DNA of 64,000 nt from Actinoplanes sp. DH11 (GTDB lineage: Bacteria; Actinomycetota; Actinomycetes; Mycobacteriales; Micromonosporaceae): NCBI RefSeq assembly GCF_020873875.1, contig NZ_JAHWGU010000016.1:143730-207729 (forward strand), written 5' to 3'. Under the pieces are notes generated by a model. It was not told where the DNA came from and did no database searches. It saw only the letters and a list, made by a program, of their open reading frames with translations. Position numbers and translations under genes: made by a program. Within the stretch, counting starts at the first letter, position 1; every line of letters begins with the position of its first letter. Below, piece by piece: positions 50,892-60,222 of the stretch.

Positions 50892-52183
50892 CGGCTGACT
50901 GCCGCCTGGCTGGCGGCGAAGAACTGCTCGGCGGCCTGGGCGGGGGTGGCGCGGCCGTACTGGGCCTCCTCGGCGGCCTTGATCAGTTCCGAGCGGACCG
51001 TGCTGTGGCCCTTCGGCGGGACCGTCGGCGACGGGCCGTAGTTCTTGGCCAGCTCGTCGATGGTGGCGATGGTCTGCTTCATCGACGCGTTGTCGGTGGA
51101 GGCGGCGACCGAGGCGCGGATGTCCAGGTTCGACGGCAGGCCCCGGTCGGTGCCGAGGATGGCGCCGGCCTCCGGGTCGTTCGCCAGGAAGTTGATCACG
51201 TCGACCGCGATGTCCTTGTGCTCGGTGCCGCGGAAGACCGAGAAGTACATCGAGGCGCGCGGCCACTGCTTGCTGGCGTCACCGGGGTACGCCACCAGGC
51301 CGAGCTCGTCCGTCGTGTTCTTCTGCAGCTCGGGCATCTGGTTCGCCCACACCCACGAGGTGAGCGCCTTGTTCGTCACCACGAGCTGCTTGGTGATGTC
51401 GGTGGCGTTGCCCTCGTGGATCACGTCGGCGGTCGGGGTGGCCTTGCCGTCCCGGGCGCCCTTCCACAGCTCGAACCAGGCCTGCACGTCGGCCTGGGTG
51501 AAGCCGAGTTCGGCACCGTTGTACATCTCCTTGCCCTGCTGGCGCAGCCACACCCAGAACGCCTTGTAGTCGGCGCTCGGGTCCTGCGTGCCGGGCAGTT
51601 TCGCGGCGGCGCCGGCCTTCTGAGCCCAGGCGATGTGCTCCTCCCAGCTCATCCCGGTCTCCGGGAGCGGCTGCTTGGCGGCCTCCAGCTTGGACTTGTT
51701 GTAGACCAGGCCCTGGGTGTTCTCGCCGAACGCGAGGCCGGCGAGCTTGCCGTCGACGACGCCGTACTTCCACAGGCCCTCGGGGAACTTCGTGGTGTCC
51801 AGCTTGCCGGACTCCTGGTACGAGGTGAGGTCCAGCGTGACGTTGCGGGTCGCGTACTCGGAGAGGAAGTTGTCGTCGATCTGGAAGATGTCCGGCGCGT
51901 CGTCACCGGCGGTGAGCGTGGCCAGCTTGTCGAAGTAGCCCTGGTTGGCCTGCCAGGTCTTCTTGAACGTGACGTCCGGGTGCTTGGCGGTGTAGAGGTC
52001 GAGGGCCTTCTCGGTGAGTTCGGCGCGGGCCTCGCCGCCCCACCAGAAGAAGCTCAGTTCGACCTTGCCGTCGGAGCTGCCCTCGTCGTCACCGCCACAG
52101 GCGCCGAGCACGAGGGGAAGGGCGATCATGCCGGCGACGATGCTGCTCAGGAAGCGGCGCCGGGGGGTATGTGTTGCGGTCAT
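50888..52183 (-). CDS. Sugar ABC transporter solute-binding lipoprotein (pectin locus)
   Basis: A 431-residue CUT1 binding protein. The N-terminus carries a Tat-like RRRFLSS motif and the lipobox LVLGAC (Cys29), so it may be exported folded and then lipidated. The domain starts VELSFFWWGGEARAELTEKALD. It is the second gene of the LacI-led operon, 9 bp behind the regulator. Probable ligand: oligogalacturonides or rhamnogalacturonides, judged from the divergent uronate genes. Confidence 0.92.
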   Translation of the reverse strand: MTATHTPRRRFLSSIVAGMIALPLVLGACGGDDEGSSDGKVELSFFWWGGEARAELTEKALDLYTAKHPDVTFKKTWQANQGYFDKLATLTAGDDAPDIFQIDDNFLSEYATRNVTLDLTSYQESGKLDTTKFPEGLWKYGVVDGKLAGLAFGENTQGLVYNKSKLEAAKQPLPETGMSWEEHIAWAQKAGAAAKLPGTQDPSADYKAFWVWLRQQGKEMYNGAELGFTQADVQAWFELWKGARDGKATPTADVIHEGNATDITKQLVVTNKALTSWVWANQMPELQKNTTDELGLVAYPGDASKQWPRASMYFSVFRGTEHKDIAVDVINFLANDPEAGAILGTDRGLPSNLDIRASVAASTDNASMKQTIATIDELAKNYGPSPTVPPKGHSTVRSELIKAAEEAQYGRATPAQAAEQFFAASQAAVSR

Positions 52184-52192
52184 GGCTTGTCG

Positions 52193-53218
52193 TCACTCCT
52201 TGACGTATGCGGCGACCTCAGCGGTGGTCGCACCGGCGGGCAGGAACGGTCCCGGGCCGGTGGAGTTGCGGATGACCAGGTCGGTGTGGAGGTTGATCTG
52301 TGCGGTGGATCCGTCGTCGCCCTGCTGCAGGAGCATGTCGACGGCGGCCCGTCCGGCGGCCGCGGTCGGGTTCGCCACGGTGGTGAGCTGCGGACGGACC
52401 AGCTCGCTGGCGGCGATGTCGTCTATTCCGACGACGCTCACCTGACCGGGCACCGGGACGTGCCGGTCCTGCAGCGCCTGGAGCAGGCCGATCGCCATCA
52501 GGTCGTTGTAGGCGAGCACGCCGGTGGCACCGGTGGCGAGCACGGCCCCGGCGGCCGCGGCGCCGGCCGCGGTGACCGGCTGGTGCGGGCCCAGGACGGT
52601 GAGTTCCGCGCCGGCCGCCCGGGCGGTGGCCCCGGCGGCCCGGCGGATCTCCCGGTTGGTCCAGGAACCACGTGGTCCGGACAGGTAGACCAGGTGGCGG
52701 TGACCCAGGTCGAGCAGGTGACGCACGGCGGACCGGGCGCCCTGACCCACGTCCATGACCACCGCGGGCAAGCCGGTGATCATGCGGTTGATGACGACCA
52801 GCGGCACCTCACGGCGGAGCAGCTCGATCTGGTCGTCGGTCATCCGGGGGCTGCAGAGCAGGATCCCGTCGACCTGTTTCGCCAGGGCCTGGACCAGCTC
52901 GGCCTCGACGATCGGGTCCTCGTCGGTATCGGCGACGAAGACGTGATAGTCGCGCCGCCGGGCATGTGTCTCGGCCGCCTTGATCAGCGGCGGGAAGAAC
53001 GGGTTCGCTATGTCGGCCACGATCAGGCCGATGTTGTGGGTACGACCGGTGATCAGTGCCCGGGCCGCCCGGTTCGGGCGGTAGCCGAGCTGCTCCGCGG
53101 TGGCCAGCACCCGGGAACGGGTCTCGGGGTTGACCAGGTGCGGTGCTGAGAAGGTGCGCGACACCGTGGAGATGTGCACGCCGGACGCTCGTGCTACGTC
53201 CCGGATCGTCACGGCCAC
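52193..53218 (-). CDS. LacI family regulator of the pectin locus
   Basis: A 341-residue LacI repressor: helix-turn-helix TIRDVARASGVHISTVSRTF at the N-terminus and a sugar-binding sensor domain (IGLIVADIANPFFPPLIKAA, VVGIDDIAASELVRPQLTTV). I place the start at GTG 53218 because GAGGAGG lies 5 bases upstream; upstream ATG codons lack such a site. The palindromes GCAAACGGTTGC and GCAAACGTTTGC on the two sides of the divergent region are its likely operators. The inducer may be galacturonate or a derivative. Confidence 0.92.
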   Translation of the reverse strand: MAVTIRDVARASGVHISTVSRTFSAPHLVNPETRSRVLATAEQLGYRPNRAARALITGRTHNIGLIVADIANPFFPPLIKAAETHARRRDYHVFVADTDEDPIVEAELVQALAKQVDGILLCSPRMTDDQIELLRREVPLVVINRMITGLPAVVMDVGQGARSAVRHLLDLGHRHLVYLSGPRGSWTNREIRRAAGATARAAGAELTVLGPHQPVTAAGAAAAGAVLATGATGVLAYNDLMAIGLLQALQDRHVPVPGQVSVVGIDDIAASELVRPQLTTVANPTAAAGRAAVDMLLQQGDDGSTAQINLHTDLVIRNSTGPGPFLPAGATTAEVAAYVKE

Positions 53219-53287
53219 GGTGCCCTCCTCGTTGAGAGTTTCCACCGGCATCGATGTGACGCCGGTCTCTCGGTGAGAGCCATTCAT

Positions 53288-53299
53288 GCAAACGGTTGC
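53288..53299. promoter_or_regulatory. LacI-type operator, minus-strand side
   Basis: GCAAACGGTTGC, one base from the perfect palindrome at 53418. It lies 70 bp upstream of the LacI start and should control LacI and the transporter. Confidence 0.75.
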
Positions 53300-53383
53300 G
53301 GACGTGTCAACCCCTGTCGATGTCAATCCTGTTGCGTGGGCGTATCCAAAAACCCATAAAACCGGACAAATATCAGCAGGATA

Positions 53384-53414
53384 TTGACATCTGTTGTTGA
53401 CCGCTCCCTAATCT
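53384..53414 (+). promoter_or_regulatory. Promoter of the pectin/uronate operon
   Basis: TTGACA (53384-53389) and TAATCT (53409-53414), spaced by 19 bp, which is slightly long. A small palindrome (ATATC-AGCAG-GATAT, 53370-53384) abuts the -35. The operator at 53418 covers the expected start site. Confidence 0.6.
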
Positions 53415-53417
53415 GTT

Positions 53418-53429
53418 GCAAACGTTTGC
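53418..53429. promoter_or_regulatory. LacI-type operator, plus-strand side
   Basis: GCAAACGTTTGC is a perfect 12-bp palindrome of the LacI/GalR class with central CG. It lies 19 bp before the ATG of the first oxidoreductase gene, over the transcription start. Confidence 0.85.
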
Positions 53430-53448
53430 CGAAAACGGAGGCGACGGA

Positions 53449-54780
53449 ATGACGCAGTCACCCCGCCGCCGGTACGCCCTCGTGGGCGCCGGCGCCCGGG
53501 CCGGTCTCTTTCTCAGAGCGCTCAGCACCGACCACGCCGACGTGGCCGAGCTGGTGGCCCTGGCCGACACCAACCCCGCCCGCCCGGCCGTGCACAACGC
53601 CCGCCTGCAGCGCCTCGGCGCCGCGCCGGTCCCGGTCTACGACGCGGCCGACTTCACCGAGATGCTCAAACGCGAGCGGGTGGACGTCGCGCTGGTCACG
53701 ACCGTCGACCGGTACCACGACCACTACGTAGCGGCGGCGCTGGAGGCCGGCTGCGACGCGATCACCGAGAAACCGATGACCGTGGACGCGAACGGTTGCC
53801 GGCGCATCCTGTCGGCCGCCCGCCGGACCGGGCGCGACGTGCGGGTCACGTTCAACTACCGCTACAACCCGTTGCACGAGGCGGTGAAGCGGATCATCTC
53901 CGGCGGCGAGATCGGCGAGGTCGGCTCGGTGCACTTCGAGTGGCTGCTCGACGTGCGCCACGGAGCCGACTACTTCCGGCGCTGGCACCGGGACAAGGCC
54001 AACTCCGGCGGCCTGCTCGTGCACAAGGCGAGCCACCACTTCGACCTGGTGAACTGGTGGCTGGACGACGAGCCGGAGCAGGTCTTCGCGGCGGGTCGGC
54101 TGTTCTTCTACGGCGATCAGGGCCGGCGGCACGGATACGCGCGGGACTATGCGCGGGCCCACGGCGAGGCGGGCGCCGACGGCGATCCCTTCGCGCTGCG
54201 GCTCGCCGACGAGCCCGGGCTCAAGGAGCTCTACCTGGACGCCGAGCGGCACGACGGCTATCACCGCGACCAGAACGTCTTCGCATCCGGGGTATCCATC
54301 GAGGACGATATGGCAGTGCTGGTCCGCTACGCCCGCGGGGCGTCGATGAGCTACCACCTGACGGCCTACGCGCCGTGGGAGGGTTACCGGCTCATGATCA
54401 ACGGAAGCCGGGGACGTCTCGAGCTCGAGGTGGTGGAGAGCGATCATGTGGCGCCCTCGGCCGCCGGCGCGGTCAAGGGCGAGCCCGGCGCGGAGTCCAC
54501 CGCCGAGCGGGGCTTCAAGCGGCTGCTGGTCCGGCCGTACTGGGCGCCGCCGCGCGAGGTGGTCGTCGAGGGACTCTCCCGCGGTGGCCACGGCGGTGGC
54601 GACGTCCGGATGCTGGCGGATCTGATCCGGCCGGACGGGCGGACCGACCCGCTGCACCGGAGCGCCACCGGAGAGGACGGCGCCCGGGCCCTGCTGACCG
54701 GGCTCGCCGCCAACGAGTCGATCAGGACCGGCACAGCCGTCACGGTGAAGGACGTCCTGAACATCGAGGAGATCAGGTGA
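53449..54780 (+). CDS. Gfo/Idh/MocA family oxidoreductase (first of two)
   Basis: A 443-residue NAD(P)-dependent sugar dehydrogenase. The Rossmann start is YALVGAGARAGLFLRAL, then the EKP motif (CDAITEKPMTVDANG) whose Lys is catalytic, and the C-terminal domain with GGLLVHKASHHFDLVNWWL carrying the conserved His. It begins the uronate operon. The substrate may be a uronic acid or an oxidised sugar. The GTGA at its end overlaps uxaC. Confidence 0.9.
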   Translation: MTQSPRRRYALVGAGARAGLFLRALSTDHADVAELVALADTNPARPAVHNARLQRLGAAPVPVYDAADFTEMLKRERVDVALVTTVDRYHDHYVAAALEAGCDAITEKPMTVDANGCRRILSAARRTGRDVRVTFNYRYNPLHEAVKRIISGGEIGEVGSVHFEWLLDVRHGADYFRRWHRDKANSGGLLVHKASHHFDLVNWWLDDEPEQVFAAGRLFFYGDQGRRHGYARDYARAHGEAGADGDPFALRLADEPGLKELYLDAERHDGYHRDQNVFASGVSIEDDMAVLVRYARGASMSYHLTAYAPWEGYRLMINGSRGRLELEVVESDHVAPSAAGAVKGEPGAESTAERGFKRLLVRPYWAPPREVVVEGLSRGGHGGGDVRMLADLIRPDGRTDPLHRSATGEDGARALLTGLAANESIRTGTAVTVKDVLNIEEIR

Positions 54781-56189
54781 CCCATCTCTTTCCCGCCGAG
54801 CCGACTGTTCGGCAGATCGCCGGCGAGCTCTACGAGCACGCCCGGCACCTGCCGCTGATCAGTCCGCACGGTCACGTCGACCCGGCCCTGCTGGCCGACG
54901 ACACCCCGTTCCCCGACCCGGCCCGGCTGTTCGTGGTGCCCGACCACTACGTCACCCGGATGCTCGCCAGCCAGGGCATCCCGCAGAGCCGGCTCGGCGT
55001 GCCAAGCATCGACGGGTCCGAGGTGGAGACCGACGGCCGGGCCATCTGGCGGCTGCTCGCCGGGAACTGGCACCTGTTCCGCGGCACCCCGTCCCGGCTC
55101 TGGACCGAGAAGGTGCTGGCCGACGTGTTCGGCATCGACAAGCGGCTCGGCGCGGACACCGCCGACGAGATCTACGATGAGCTGAGCGCCCGGCTGGCCG
55201 AGCCGGAGTACCGGCCGCGGGCACTGTTCACCCGCTTCAACCTGGAGGTGCTGGCCACCACCGAGAGCCCGCTCGACGAACTGGCCGCGCACGCCAAGCT
55301 GGCCGCGGACGGCTGGGGCGGTCCCGGCGGGCGGGTGATCACCACGTTCCGGCCGGACAACCTGGTCGACCCGGAATGGCCGGGATGGCCGGAACGGGTG
55401 GCCGCCCTCGGCGAGCTGACCGGCCGCGACGTGGGCACGTACCCCGGCTTCCTCGCCGCCCTGCGCGCCCGCCGCGAGCTCTTCGTCGCCGCCGGCGCCA
55501 CCAGCTCCGACCACGGGCACCCCACCGCCGCGACCCTGGTGCTCGACGACGGCGAGGCGGCGGTGCTCTACCGCAAGGCCCTCGGCGGCGGCGCCGACGA
55601 ACGGGACGCCGAGGCGTTCCGGGCGCACATGCTCACCGAGTTCGCCCGGATGTCGCTGGAGGACGGCCTGGTGATGCAGCTGCACCCCGGCTCGGTGCGC
55701 AACCACGACACGTACCTCTACGGCCGGCACGGCCGCGACGTCGGCGGCGACATCCCGTCGGCCACCGACTACGTGCGCGGCCTGCGGCCGCTGCTCGACG
55801 CGTACGGGCACGACCCCCGCCTGCGGATCGTGCTCTACACCCTGGACGAGACCACGTTCACCCGGGAACTCGCACCGCTGGCGGGCGGCTACCCGGCCCT
55901 CTACCTCGGTGCGCCCTGGTGGTTCCTGGACAGCCCGGAAGGCCTGCGCCGGTTCCGCGAGGCCGTCACCGAGACGGCCGGCTTCTACAACACCGCCGGG
56001 TTCGCCGACGACACCCGCGCGTTCTGCTCCATCCCGGCCCGGCACGACGTGGCCCGCCGGATCGACGCCGGCTTCCTGGCCCGGCTCGTCGCCGAGGGCC
56101 GGCTGCCCCTCGACGAGGCCGCCGAGACGATCGCGGACCTCGCCTACCACCTGCCCAAGCGAATCTTCCGACTGGATGGTGCCTCGTGA
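54777..56189 (+). CDS. uxaC: Uronate isomerase
   Basis: A 470-residue amidohydrolase-superfamily isomerase that converts D-galacturonate to D-tagaturonate and D-glucuronate to D-fructuronate. Signatures: LPLISPHGHVDPALLADD (metal HxH), FRGTPSRLWTEKVLADVFGI, DHGHPTA, and MQLHPGSVRNHDTYLYGRHG; family length agrees. Starts with GTG inside the stop of the preceding gene and overlaps the next in the same way. First step of uronate breakdown inside the cell. Confidence 0.95.
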   Translation: MTHLFPAEPTVRQIAGELYEHARHLPLISPHGHVDPALLADDTPFPDPARLFVVPDHYVTRMLASQGIPQSRLGVPSIDGSEVETDGRAIWRLLAGNWHLFRGTPSRLWTEKVLADVFGIDKRLGADTADEIYDELSARLAEPEYRPRALFTRFNLEVLATTESPLDELAAHAKLAADGWGGPGGRVITTFRPDNLVDPEWPGWPERVAALGELTGRDVGTYPGFLAALRARRELFVAAGATSSDHGHPTAATLVLDDGEAAVLYRKALGGGADERDAEAFRAHMLTEFARMSLEDGLVMQLHPGSVRNHDTYLYGRHGRDVGGDIPSATDYVRGLRPLLDAYGHDPRLRIVLYTLDETTFTRELAPLAGGYPALYLGAPWWFLDSPEGLRRFREAVTETAGFYNTAGFADDTRAFCSIPARHDVARRIDAGFLARLVAEGRLPLDEAAETIADLAYHLPKRIFRLDGAS

Positions 56190-57475
56190 CGGTCCGAATC
56201 ACCGGCGTCGACGTCCACGACGTCCGTTTCCCCACCGCGGCCGCCGGCGACGGCTCCGACGCGATCAACCGGGGCGACTACTCCGCCACGTACGTCGAGG
56301 TCACCACGGACGCCGGCGTCACCGGCAGCGGGCTCACCTTCACCAACGGCCGGGGCAACGAGCTCACCTGCGCGGCGGTCGAGGCACTGGCCGGGCACGT
56401 CACCGGCCGGACCGTCGAGGAACTCGCCGCCGACCAGGTCACGTTCTTCCGCTCGATCACCGCGGACCCGCAGCTGCGCTGGCTCGGACCGGAGAAGGGC
56501 GTCATCCACATGGCGTCCGGCGCGCTGATCAACGCGGTCTGGGACCTGCGGGCGCGCCTCGCCGGGAAGCCGATGTGGCAGTACCTCGCCGAGATGCCGA
56601 GCGCCGACCTCGTCGCCGCGATCGACTTCCGGCACATCAGCGACGCGATCACGCCCGGCGAAGCGCGCGAGATCCTGGAGAAGGGCACCATCGGGTACGC
56701 GGACCGCCGCGCCGAACTGGAACGCGACGGCTTCCCGGCCTACACCACGAGCGTCGGCTGGCTGGGCTACCCGGACGACAAGGTCCGTGAGCTGACCCGG
56801 CAGGCCGTGGCCGACGGGTGGCGGGCGGTGAAGATGAAGGTCGGCGGCCCGCTCGACGACGACGTGCGGCGCGCCGGCATCATCCGGAGCGAACTGCCCG
56901 AGGGCGCGCTGCTGATGATGGACGCCAACCAGGTCTGGGACGTCGACGAGGCGATCGCCGCGATGGCCCGGCTGGGCGAGTTCGACCCGTACTGGATCGA
57001 AGAGCCCACCCACGCCGACGACGTTCTCGGCCACGCCCGGATCGCCGAGGCGGTGGCACCGGTCCGAGTCGCCACCGGTGAGGTCGCCGCCAACCGGGTG
57101 ATCTTCAAGCAGCTGATGCAGGCCCGGGCGATCCGGGTCTGCCAGGTGGACGCCTGCCGGGTCGCCGGCGTCAACGAGGTGCTCGCCACCCTGCTGATGG
57201 CCGCGAAGTTCGGCGTGCCGGTCTGCCCGCACGCCGGTGGCGTCGGCCTCTGCGAGTACGTCCAGCACCTGGCGATCTTCGACTACCTGCGCGTCGGCCG
57301 GTCACTGGACGGCCGCATGATCGAATATGTCGACCACCTGCACGAGCACTTCACCGACCCGGTCACGGTCGTCGACGGCCGGTACCGGCTGCCGCAACGC
57401 CCCGGCTACAGCGTCGAGATGAAGCCGGCCTCGATCGCCGGGTTCCGCTTCCCGGAAGGACCGGCATGGCGGTGA
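56186..57475 (+). CDS. Enolase-superfamily acid-sugar dehydratase, L-fuconate dehydratase-like
   Basis: A 429-residue enzyme of the mandelate racemase group. The sequence runs very much like L-fuconate dehydratase: TNGRGNELTCAAVEAL, RWLGPEKGVIHMASGALINA, AIDFRHISDA, the catalytic KMKVG lysine, metal residues in MDANQVWDV and IEEPTHADDVLGHA, and CPHAGGVGLCEYVQHL with the catalytic His. FucD-type enzymes dehydrate L-fuconate and several related aldonates to 2-keto-3-deoxy acids. Between uronate isomerase and a mannonate-type oxidoreductase, an altronate or mannonate dehydratase would be expected, so its real substrate is open. Confidence 0.8.
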   Translation: MTVRITGVDVHDVRFPTAAAGDGSDAINRGDYSATYVEVTTDAGVTGSGLTFTNGRGNELTCAAVEALAGHVTGRTVEELAADQVTFFRSITADPQLRWLGPEKGVIHMASGALINAVWDLRARLAGKPMWQYLAEMPSADLVAAIDFRHISDAITPGEAREILEKGTIGYADRRAELERDGFPAYTTSVGWLGYPDDKVRELTRQAVADGWRAVKMKVGGPLDDDVRRAGIIRSELPEGALLMMDANQVWDVDEAIAAMARLGEFDPYWIEEPTHADDVLGHARIAEAVAPVRVATGEVAANRVIFKQLMQARAIRVCQVDACRVAGVNEVLATLLMAAKFGVPVCPHAGGVGLCEYVQHLAIFDYLRVGRSLDGRMIEYVDHLHEHFTDPVTVVDGRYRLPQRPGYSVEMKPASIAGFRFPEGPAWR

Positions 57476-58926
57476 CCTATCGGCTCGGCCTGCCCGCGCT
57501 CGCGTCGATGCCCGCCGGCCGGCGACCCCTGGTCAGCCCCGGCGAGGTCCGGCCCGGCATCGTCCACCTCGGACTCGGCGCGTTCCATCGGGCACATCAG
57601 GCCGTCTACACCGAGGCGGCGGTCGCCGCGTCCGGCGGGAACTGGGGGATCGTCGGCGTCGCGCCGCGCTCCCGCGACGTGCTGGACCGGCTGCGCGAGC
57701 AGGACCGGCTCTACAGCGTGCTCACCGTGGGCGGGCCGGTCGACGAGGCGCGGGCGGTGGGCATCCTCGCCGGGCTCGGGCATGCCGCCGGGGACCCGTA
57801 CGGTGTGGTCGCCGCCATCGCCGACCCCGGTATCCGGATCGTGTCGCTCACCGTGACCGAGAAGGCGTACCGCCTCGACCCGTCCGGCCGCCTGCTGCTC
57901 GACGACGAGCTGCGCGCCCAGCTCACCGGGCTGGCGCCGCCGACGACCGTGCCCGCGCTGCTGGCCCGGGCAGTCCTGGCCCGGCGGATCGCCGGCGCCG
58001 GACCGCTCACCGTGCTCTGCTGCGACAACCTGCAGGGCAACGGGCCGCGGATCCGGGGACTTGTCGAACAGGCCCTGGAGGTGGCCGGTGCCGCGCTGCC
58101 GGACGACGTCGCCTTCCCGGCCACCATGGTCGACCGGATCGTGCCGGCCACCAGCGCCGACCACCGGCGGCGGGCCGCACTGGCGCTGGGAGCCGACGAC
58201 GCGGTGCCGGTCGTCGCCGAGCCGTTCACCCAGTGGGTGATCGAGGACCGGTTCCCCGGCGGGCGGCCGGACTGGGCGGCGGCAGGGGCGGTGCTCACCG
58301 ACGACGTGACCCCGTGGGAGATGCTCAAGCTGCGCGCCCTCAACGCGGTGCACTCCGCGACGGCGTACCTCGGTGCCCTCGCCGGCCGGGAACTGATCGC
58401 CGACTCCCTGGAGATGCCCGGCCTCACCGGCGTGCTGCGCCGCTTCGTCGCCGACGAGGTGGCGCTCACCGTGCGCCCGCCGGCCGGGGTCACCGTGATC
58501 GGTTACGGCGAGACCGCGCTGACCCGCTTCGCCAACCGCGAACTCGGGCACCGCAACCTGCAGGTCGCGATGGACGGCACCCAGAAACTGCCGCACCGCC
58601 TGCTCGGCACCGTCCGGGACCTGCGCGCGCTGGGTGCCCGCCCCTGCTGGGCGGGGCTGTTCCTGGCCGCGTGGATGCGCTTCGCGCGGGGGTACGCCGA
58701 CAGCGGCGCGACCCTGCCCCTCGACGACCCGCTGTCCGGGCGGATCCGGCAGGTGCTGGACGCGGCACCGGACACCCCGGACGGTGTGGTGACCGCGCTG
58801 CTCACCCTGCGCGAGGTGTTCCCGGAATCCCTCGCCGGCGACGACGTGCTGCGGCGTGAACTGCTCCACTGGTACACCGAACTGGACCGGCACGGCGCCG
58901 AGGCCACCATCGGGGCGCTGTCATGA
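57466..58926 (+). CDS. Mannitol dehydrogenase family oxidoreductase, fructuronate/tagaturonate reductase type
   Basis: A 486-residue polyol dehydrogenase. Motifs: GIVHLGLGAFHRAHQAVYTE at the NAD site, TVLCCDNLQGNGPRIRG, FPATMVDRIVPAT, the WVIEDRFPGGRPDW segment and the catalytic Lys in EMLKLRALNAVHSATAYLG. This is the UxuB/UxaB-type layout, reducing D-fructuronate to D-mannonate or D-tagaturonate to D-altronate. It overlaps the dehydratase gene by 10 bp. Confidence 0.88.
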   Translation: MAVTYRLGLPALASMPAGRRPLVSPGEVRPGIVHLGLGAFHRAHQAVYTEAAVAASGGNWGIVGVAPRSRDVLDRLREQDRLYSVLTVGGPVDEARAVGILAGLGHAAGDPYGVVAAIADPGIRIVSLTVTEKAYRLDPSGRLLLDDELRAQLTGLAPPTTVPALLARAVLARRIAGAGPLTVLCCDNLQGNGPRIRGLVEQALEVAGAALPDDVAFPATMVDRIVPATSADHRRRAALALGADDAVPVVAEPFTQWVIEDRFPGGRPDWAAAGAVLTDDVTPWEMLKLRALNAVHSATAYLGALAGRELIADSLEMPGLTGVLRRFVADEVALTVRPPAGVTVIGYGETALTRFANRELGHRNLQVAMDGTQKLPHRLLGTVRDLRALGARPCWAGLFLAAWMRFARGYADSGATLPLDDPLSGRIRQVLDAAPDTPDGVVTALLTLREVFPESLAGDDVLRRELLHWYTELDRHGAEATIGALS

Positions 58927-59045
58927 CCGCCTGTCCCGCCGCTTCCGCGGCCGTGCGCCTCCCGCCCGTGGCTCCTGCGGCTGTGCGCTGCCCGCCCGCC
59001 GGTCCTGCGGCTTTGCGCCGCGCGGTGTCCGGGGCGCTGCCGTGA
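58923..59045 (+). CDS. Possible 40-residue linking ORF
   Basis: An ATG overlaps the previous stop (ATGA), 40 codons follow, and the TGA overlaps the GTG of the next gene (GTGA), so the short frame joins the two genes without a gap. The product (MTACPAASAAVRLPPVAPAA and so on) is low-complexity, from two or three imperfect copies of about 50 bp. It may be a coupling ORF that carries ribosomes across an insertion, not a working protein. Confidence 0.35.
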   Translation: MTACPAASAAVRLPPVAPAAVRCPPAGPAALRRAVSGALP

Positions 59046-60160
59046 CGCCGCGGGTCGCCCTGATCGGGGCCGGGGGGCACGGTGCGTCCCACCGCCGTAC
59101 CCTCGCCCGCCTCGCCGCCGAAGGCCGCCTCAAGGTGGCCGGACTCTGCGACCGGGAGCCCGTGGAGGCGCCGGACGCGCCGTTCTTCACCGACCACAAT
59201 GCGCTGCTCGCCGAGGTGCGCCCCGACGTCGTGATCATCTGTACGCCGCCGCACACCCACCTGCCGATCGCCCTCGACGCGCTCACCGCCGGGGCCGACC
59301 TGCTCCTGGAGAAACCGCCGGTGATGTCGCTCGACGAACACCACCGGCTCGCCGCCGAGGTCGCCGAAACCGGCCGGCTGTGCCAGGTCGGATTCCAGGC
59401 CCTCGGCTCGGCGGCGCTCGCCGCCCTGATCGCCGCCGGACCCACCGGGCCGATCGGCGTCCTCGGGGCGTGGTGGCGGCCGGACACCTACTACTCCCGC
59501 GCGCCCTGGGCCGGCCGGCGAGCCGTCGGCGGGCGGCCGGTGCTCGACGGCGCCCTGGTCAACCCGTTCGCGCACGCCCTCATGCAGGCCCTCGTCATCG
59601 CCGGCCCCGGCTTCCGCCCGGTCACGCTCGAACTGGAGCGGTACCGCACCCGGGCCATCGAGACCGACGACACCACGTTCCTGCGGGTCACCGGCACCGA
59701 CGGGCGGCGGATCACGCTGGCCGTCACGCTCGCCTCCGAGGTCTTCCTGGCCGGCGAGATCCGGGTCGGCCGCCCGCCCGGCGAGGCCGCCCTGGAATAC
59801 CCCACGGACCGCCTGCGACTGCCCGGCTCGCCGTTCCGCGAGGTGCCGGGACGGGCCGGGCTGCTGGAGAACCTCCTCGACCACCGGGACGACCCGGCCG
59901 TCGAGCTGCTCGCACCGCTGGAGCGGACCGAGGTCTTCACGGCCGTCGCGGAGGCGATCGTGCGGTCGGAACCGCCGGTGGAGATCGGGGGACGGTGGCT
60001 CCGGCCGCACCCGGCGGGCGGCGGGCAGGTGCTGCCGGGGATCGACGCGCTGGTCCGCCAGGTGGCCGAGACCGGCGAACTGCCGTCCGAGGCCGGGGTC
60101 GGCTGGGCGGTGCCGGCCCGCCGGATCGGGGTGCGGCTCGGTGCGTACCCGGCCACCTGA
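59042..60160 (+). CDS. Gfo/Idh/MocA family oxidoreductase (second)
   Basis: A 372-residue NAD(P)-dependent dehydrogenase: VALIGAGGHGASHRRTLARL, VVIICTPPHTHLPIALDALT, LLLEKPPVMSLDEHHRLA with the EKP lysine, and the C-terminal sheet (GVLGAWWRPDTYYS, DGALVNPFAHALMQAL with His). Only remotely similar to the first oxidoreductase of the operon. GTG start at 59042. Substrate unknown. Confidence 0.88.
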   Translation: MTPRVALIGAGGHGASHRRTLARLAAEGRLKVAGLCDREPVEAPDAPFFTDHNALLAEVRPDVVIICTPPHTHLPIALDALTAGADLLLEKPPVMSLDEHHRLAAEVAETGRLCQVGFQALGSAALAALIAAGPTGPIGVLGAWWRPDTYYSRAPWAGRRAVGGRPVLDGALVNPFAHALMQALVIAGPGFRPVTLELERYRTRAIETDDTTFLRVTGTDGRRITLAVTLASEVFLAGEIRVGRPPGEAALEYPTDRLRLPGSPFREVPGRAGLLENLLDHRDDPAVELLAPLERTEVFTAVAEAIVRSEPPVEIGGRWLRPHPAGGGQVLPGIDALVRQVAETGELPSEAGVGWAVPARRIGVRLGAYPAT

Positions 60161-60222
60161 GATTGCTCCCCTCCCGTGCCTCCTCGCGTTCCGCCTCTCT
60201 CGAAGTGAGGAAAGGAAAAACG

